5,061 bases of DNA from an uncultured Rikenellaceae bacterium (GTDB lineage: Bacteria > Bacteroidota > Bacteroidia > Bacteroidales > Rikenellaceae): assembly GCA_947074135.1 (NCBI GenBank), contig CAMTOL010000167.1:1-5061 (forward strand), read 5' to 3'. The notes beneath the pieces are model-generated. The model worked only from the letters and a program-made list of their open reading frames with translations. It ran no database searches and had not been told where the DNA came from. Positions 4,312-5,061 of this stretch are shown piece after piece; the stretch's first letter is position 1; every line of letters starts with the position of its first letter. A program made the position numbers and the translations under genes.

Positions 4312-4839
4312 ATGAACAGAATTAAAACATTCTATATCTCTTTAACATCGTTGTTGGGAGTGCAGTGTGCAGCGGCGCAGGCTGTTGACCAAAGTGTTGT
4401 TCAAAACTTCGATTTAGAGAAATATTTGGGTAAATGGTACGAAATTGCTCGTTATGACCACTCGTTTGAGCGTGGTTTGTCGCACGTTACAGCAAATTAC
4501 TCACTGCGTGATGACGGTAAGGTTAGAGTCGAGAATCGTGGTATAAAGCGTGTTGGAACGACTAGCAATGCTATTGGTAAAGCGAAATTGGTTGACGAGG
4601 ATATGCCATCGTCAGAGGGTAAACTTGAGGTGTCGTTTTTTCTGAATTTTTATGCTCCTTACAATATATTGATGCTCGATGATAACTATACTTATGTACT
4701 CGTTTCTAGTGGGACTGACTATTTGTGGATTTTGAGCCGTACTCCCACATTGCCGCCACAAACTGTACAAAAAATCGTAGATGAGGCAGTTAGAAGGGGG
4801 TTTGATAGCTCTGATTTGATATGGGTTGACCAAAGTTGA
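4312..4839 (+). CDS. blc: Bacterial lipocalin (Blc type)
   Basis: This 175-residue lipocalin matches the E. coli Blc family along its length. The first signature is YLGKWYEIARYDHSFERGL, with GKW at 40-42. It continues with VTANYSLRDDG (59-69), a central LEVSFFLNFYAPYNI (105-119), and the second signature DYLWILSRTP at 136-145 with Arg143. Family members fold as an eight-stranded barrel that binds lysophospholipids or fatty acids at the envelope under stress. I place the start at ATG 4312 rather than the in-frame GTG at 4261, because 4312 puts a signal peptide at the N-terminus (MNRIKTFYIS, then probable cleavage AQA|V at 24/25). Cys19 is preceded by GVQ, which is not a lipobox, so export as a soluble or periplasmic protein is likelier than lipid anchoring, unlike E. 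coli Blc. It diverges from the membrane protein/XRE operon and shares its control region. Confidence 0.93.
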   Translation: MNRIKTFYISLTSLLGVQCAAAQAVDQSVVQNFDLEKYLGKWYEIARYDHSFERGLSHVTANYSLRDDGKVRVENRGIKRVGTTSNAIGKAKLVDEDMPSSEGKLEVSFFLNFYAPYNILMLDDNYTYVLVSSGTDYLWILSRTPTLPPQTVQKIVDEAVRRGFDSSDLIWVDQS

Positions 4840-4856
4840 AACTAGCTTAATAAAGA

Positions 4857-4888
4857 TTTCCTAAAATACTTTTTTATTTTTACTTTTG
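4857..4888 (+). promoter_or_regulatory. Promoter upstream of the terminal ORF
   Basis: TTTC (4857-4860) and TACTTTTG (4881-4888) are separated by 20 bases, fitting the -33/-7 pattern with one change at -33. The -7 element is identical to that of the lipocalin gene. Transcription would begin near 4894, leaving an untranslated leader of about 92 bases. No terminator is visible between the lipocalin stop and this promoter. Confidence 0.7.
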
Positions 4889-4963
4889 TGACTGTTTTCA
4901 GTTAGAGCCGCCAATATCTAGGTTCGGAGGTGTAGAGATACTCAATTCTTGACTCAAACATTT

Positions 4964-4976
4964 TGTTAATTTAACA
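4964..4976. promoter_or_regulatory. Palindrome TGTTAA-T-TTAACA before the terminal ORF
   Basis: A perfect six-base inverted repeat around one T ends nine bases before the ATG at 4986. It could be a protein-binding site or chance in AT-rich DNA. The rest of the leader (4894-4963) holds no structure I can name. Confidence 0.3.
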
Positions 4977-4985
4977 TATTAAAAA

Positions 4986-5060
4986 ATGAAAAAGTTTTTT
5001 ATCTCTTTTCTTTTGTTGTCTGGCGTAGCAATACTCTTTTCGTTTGGTTCCAGATCGTAA
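4986..5060 (+). CDS. 24-residue signal-peptide-like ORF at the window edge
   Basis: ATG AAA AAG opens a short frame, MKKFFISFLLLSGVAILFS then FGSRS, closed by TAA at 5058-5060. It has the full design of a Sec signal peptide (basic start, hydrophobic core) but no mature protein before the stop. The ATG follows six A (4981-4986), a good start context for this phylum, and a clear promoter lies upstream. It may be a real small membrane peptide, a gene broken by a nonsense or frameshift change just after its signal, or a longer gene misread at the contig end. The sequence stops one base after the stop codon, so these cannot be separated here. No lipobox cysteine is present. I do not recognise a family. 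Confidence 0.45.
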   Translation: MKKFFISFLLLSGVAILFSFGSRS

Positions 5061-5061
5061 G

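Noticed and set aside
4612..4833. 73-residue minus-strand ORF opposite the lipocalin
   Set aside because: It lies inside the lipocalin gene opposite conserved motifs and has no recognisable features.
4926..4932. GGAGGTG as a Shine-Dalgarno site
   Set aside because: No usable start codon follows at the right distance, and genes in this window do not use such sites.

Overview
This 5061-base window is low-GC DNA that looks like a member of the Bacteroidota, probably the order Bacteroidales. The evidence is several promoters of the Bacteroidota type (TAnnTTTG at -7, in three cases with a TTTG-like -33 element 19-20 bases upstream), A-rich translation starts without Shine-Dalgarno sequences, a two-domain OmpA porin with a coiled-coil linker, and a tmRNA whose tag ends in YALAA. 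Placement below phylum or order is inference.

Layout. Bases 1-120 are GC-rich (about 60%), unlike the rest, and I could not identify them. An A-rich leader ends in a run of 20 A that includes the first base of the HU gene start codon (195-458). An OmpA-family outer-membrane protein gene follows on the same strand (505-1692) and is closed by a strong intrinsic terminator (1769-1806). The tmRNA gene (ssrA) lies on the minus strand at 1904-2314, with its own terminator at 1824-1867 and a -7 promoter element at 2361-2368. A leader with four tandem 8-base TGATCA units precedes a D-2-hydroxyacid dehydrogenase (2466-3404). A hairpin at 3426-3459 separates that gene from a convergent minus-strand pair: a four-helix membrane protein (3657-4127, TTG start) overlapping by 11 bases a 66-residue XRE/Cro-CI-type regulator (3467-3667). 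A 184-base divergent region holds two well-formed back-to-back promoters and a dyad between their -33 elements. It drives the membrane protein/regulator pair leftward and a Blc-type lipocalin rightward (4312-4839). The window ends with a good promoter, a roughly 90-base leader and a 24-codon ORF that encodes little more than a signal peptide (4986-5060).

How the parts relate. Most of the window is housekeeping: nucleoid structure (HU), envelope anchoring (OmpA), ribosome rescue (tmRNA), a hydroxyacid reductase and an envelope lipocalin. The part that looks most like a dedicated small system is the membrane protein/XRE pair, possibly a membrane-sensing regulatory module whose control region is shared with the lipocalin. 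I do not see a clearly new large system. The most unusual features are the homopolymer at the HU start, the TGATCA array, the duplicated segment inside the tmRNA, and the short terminal ORF.
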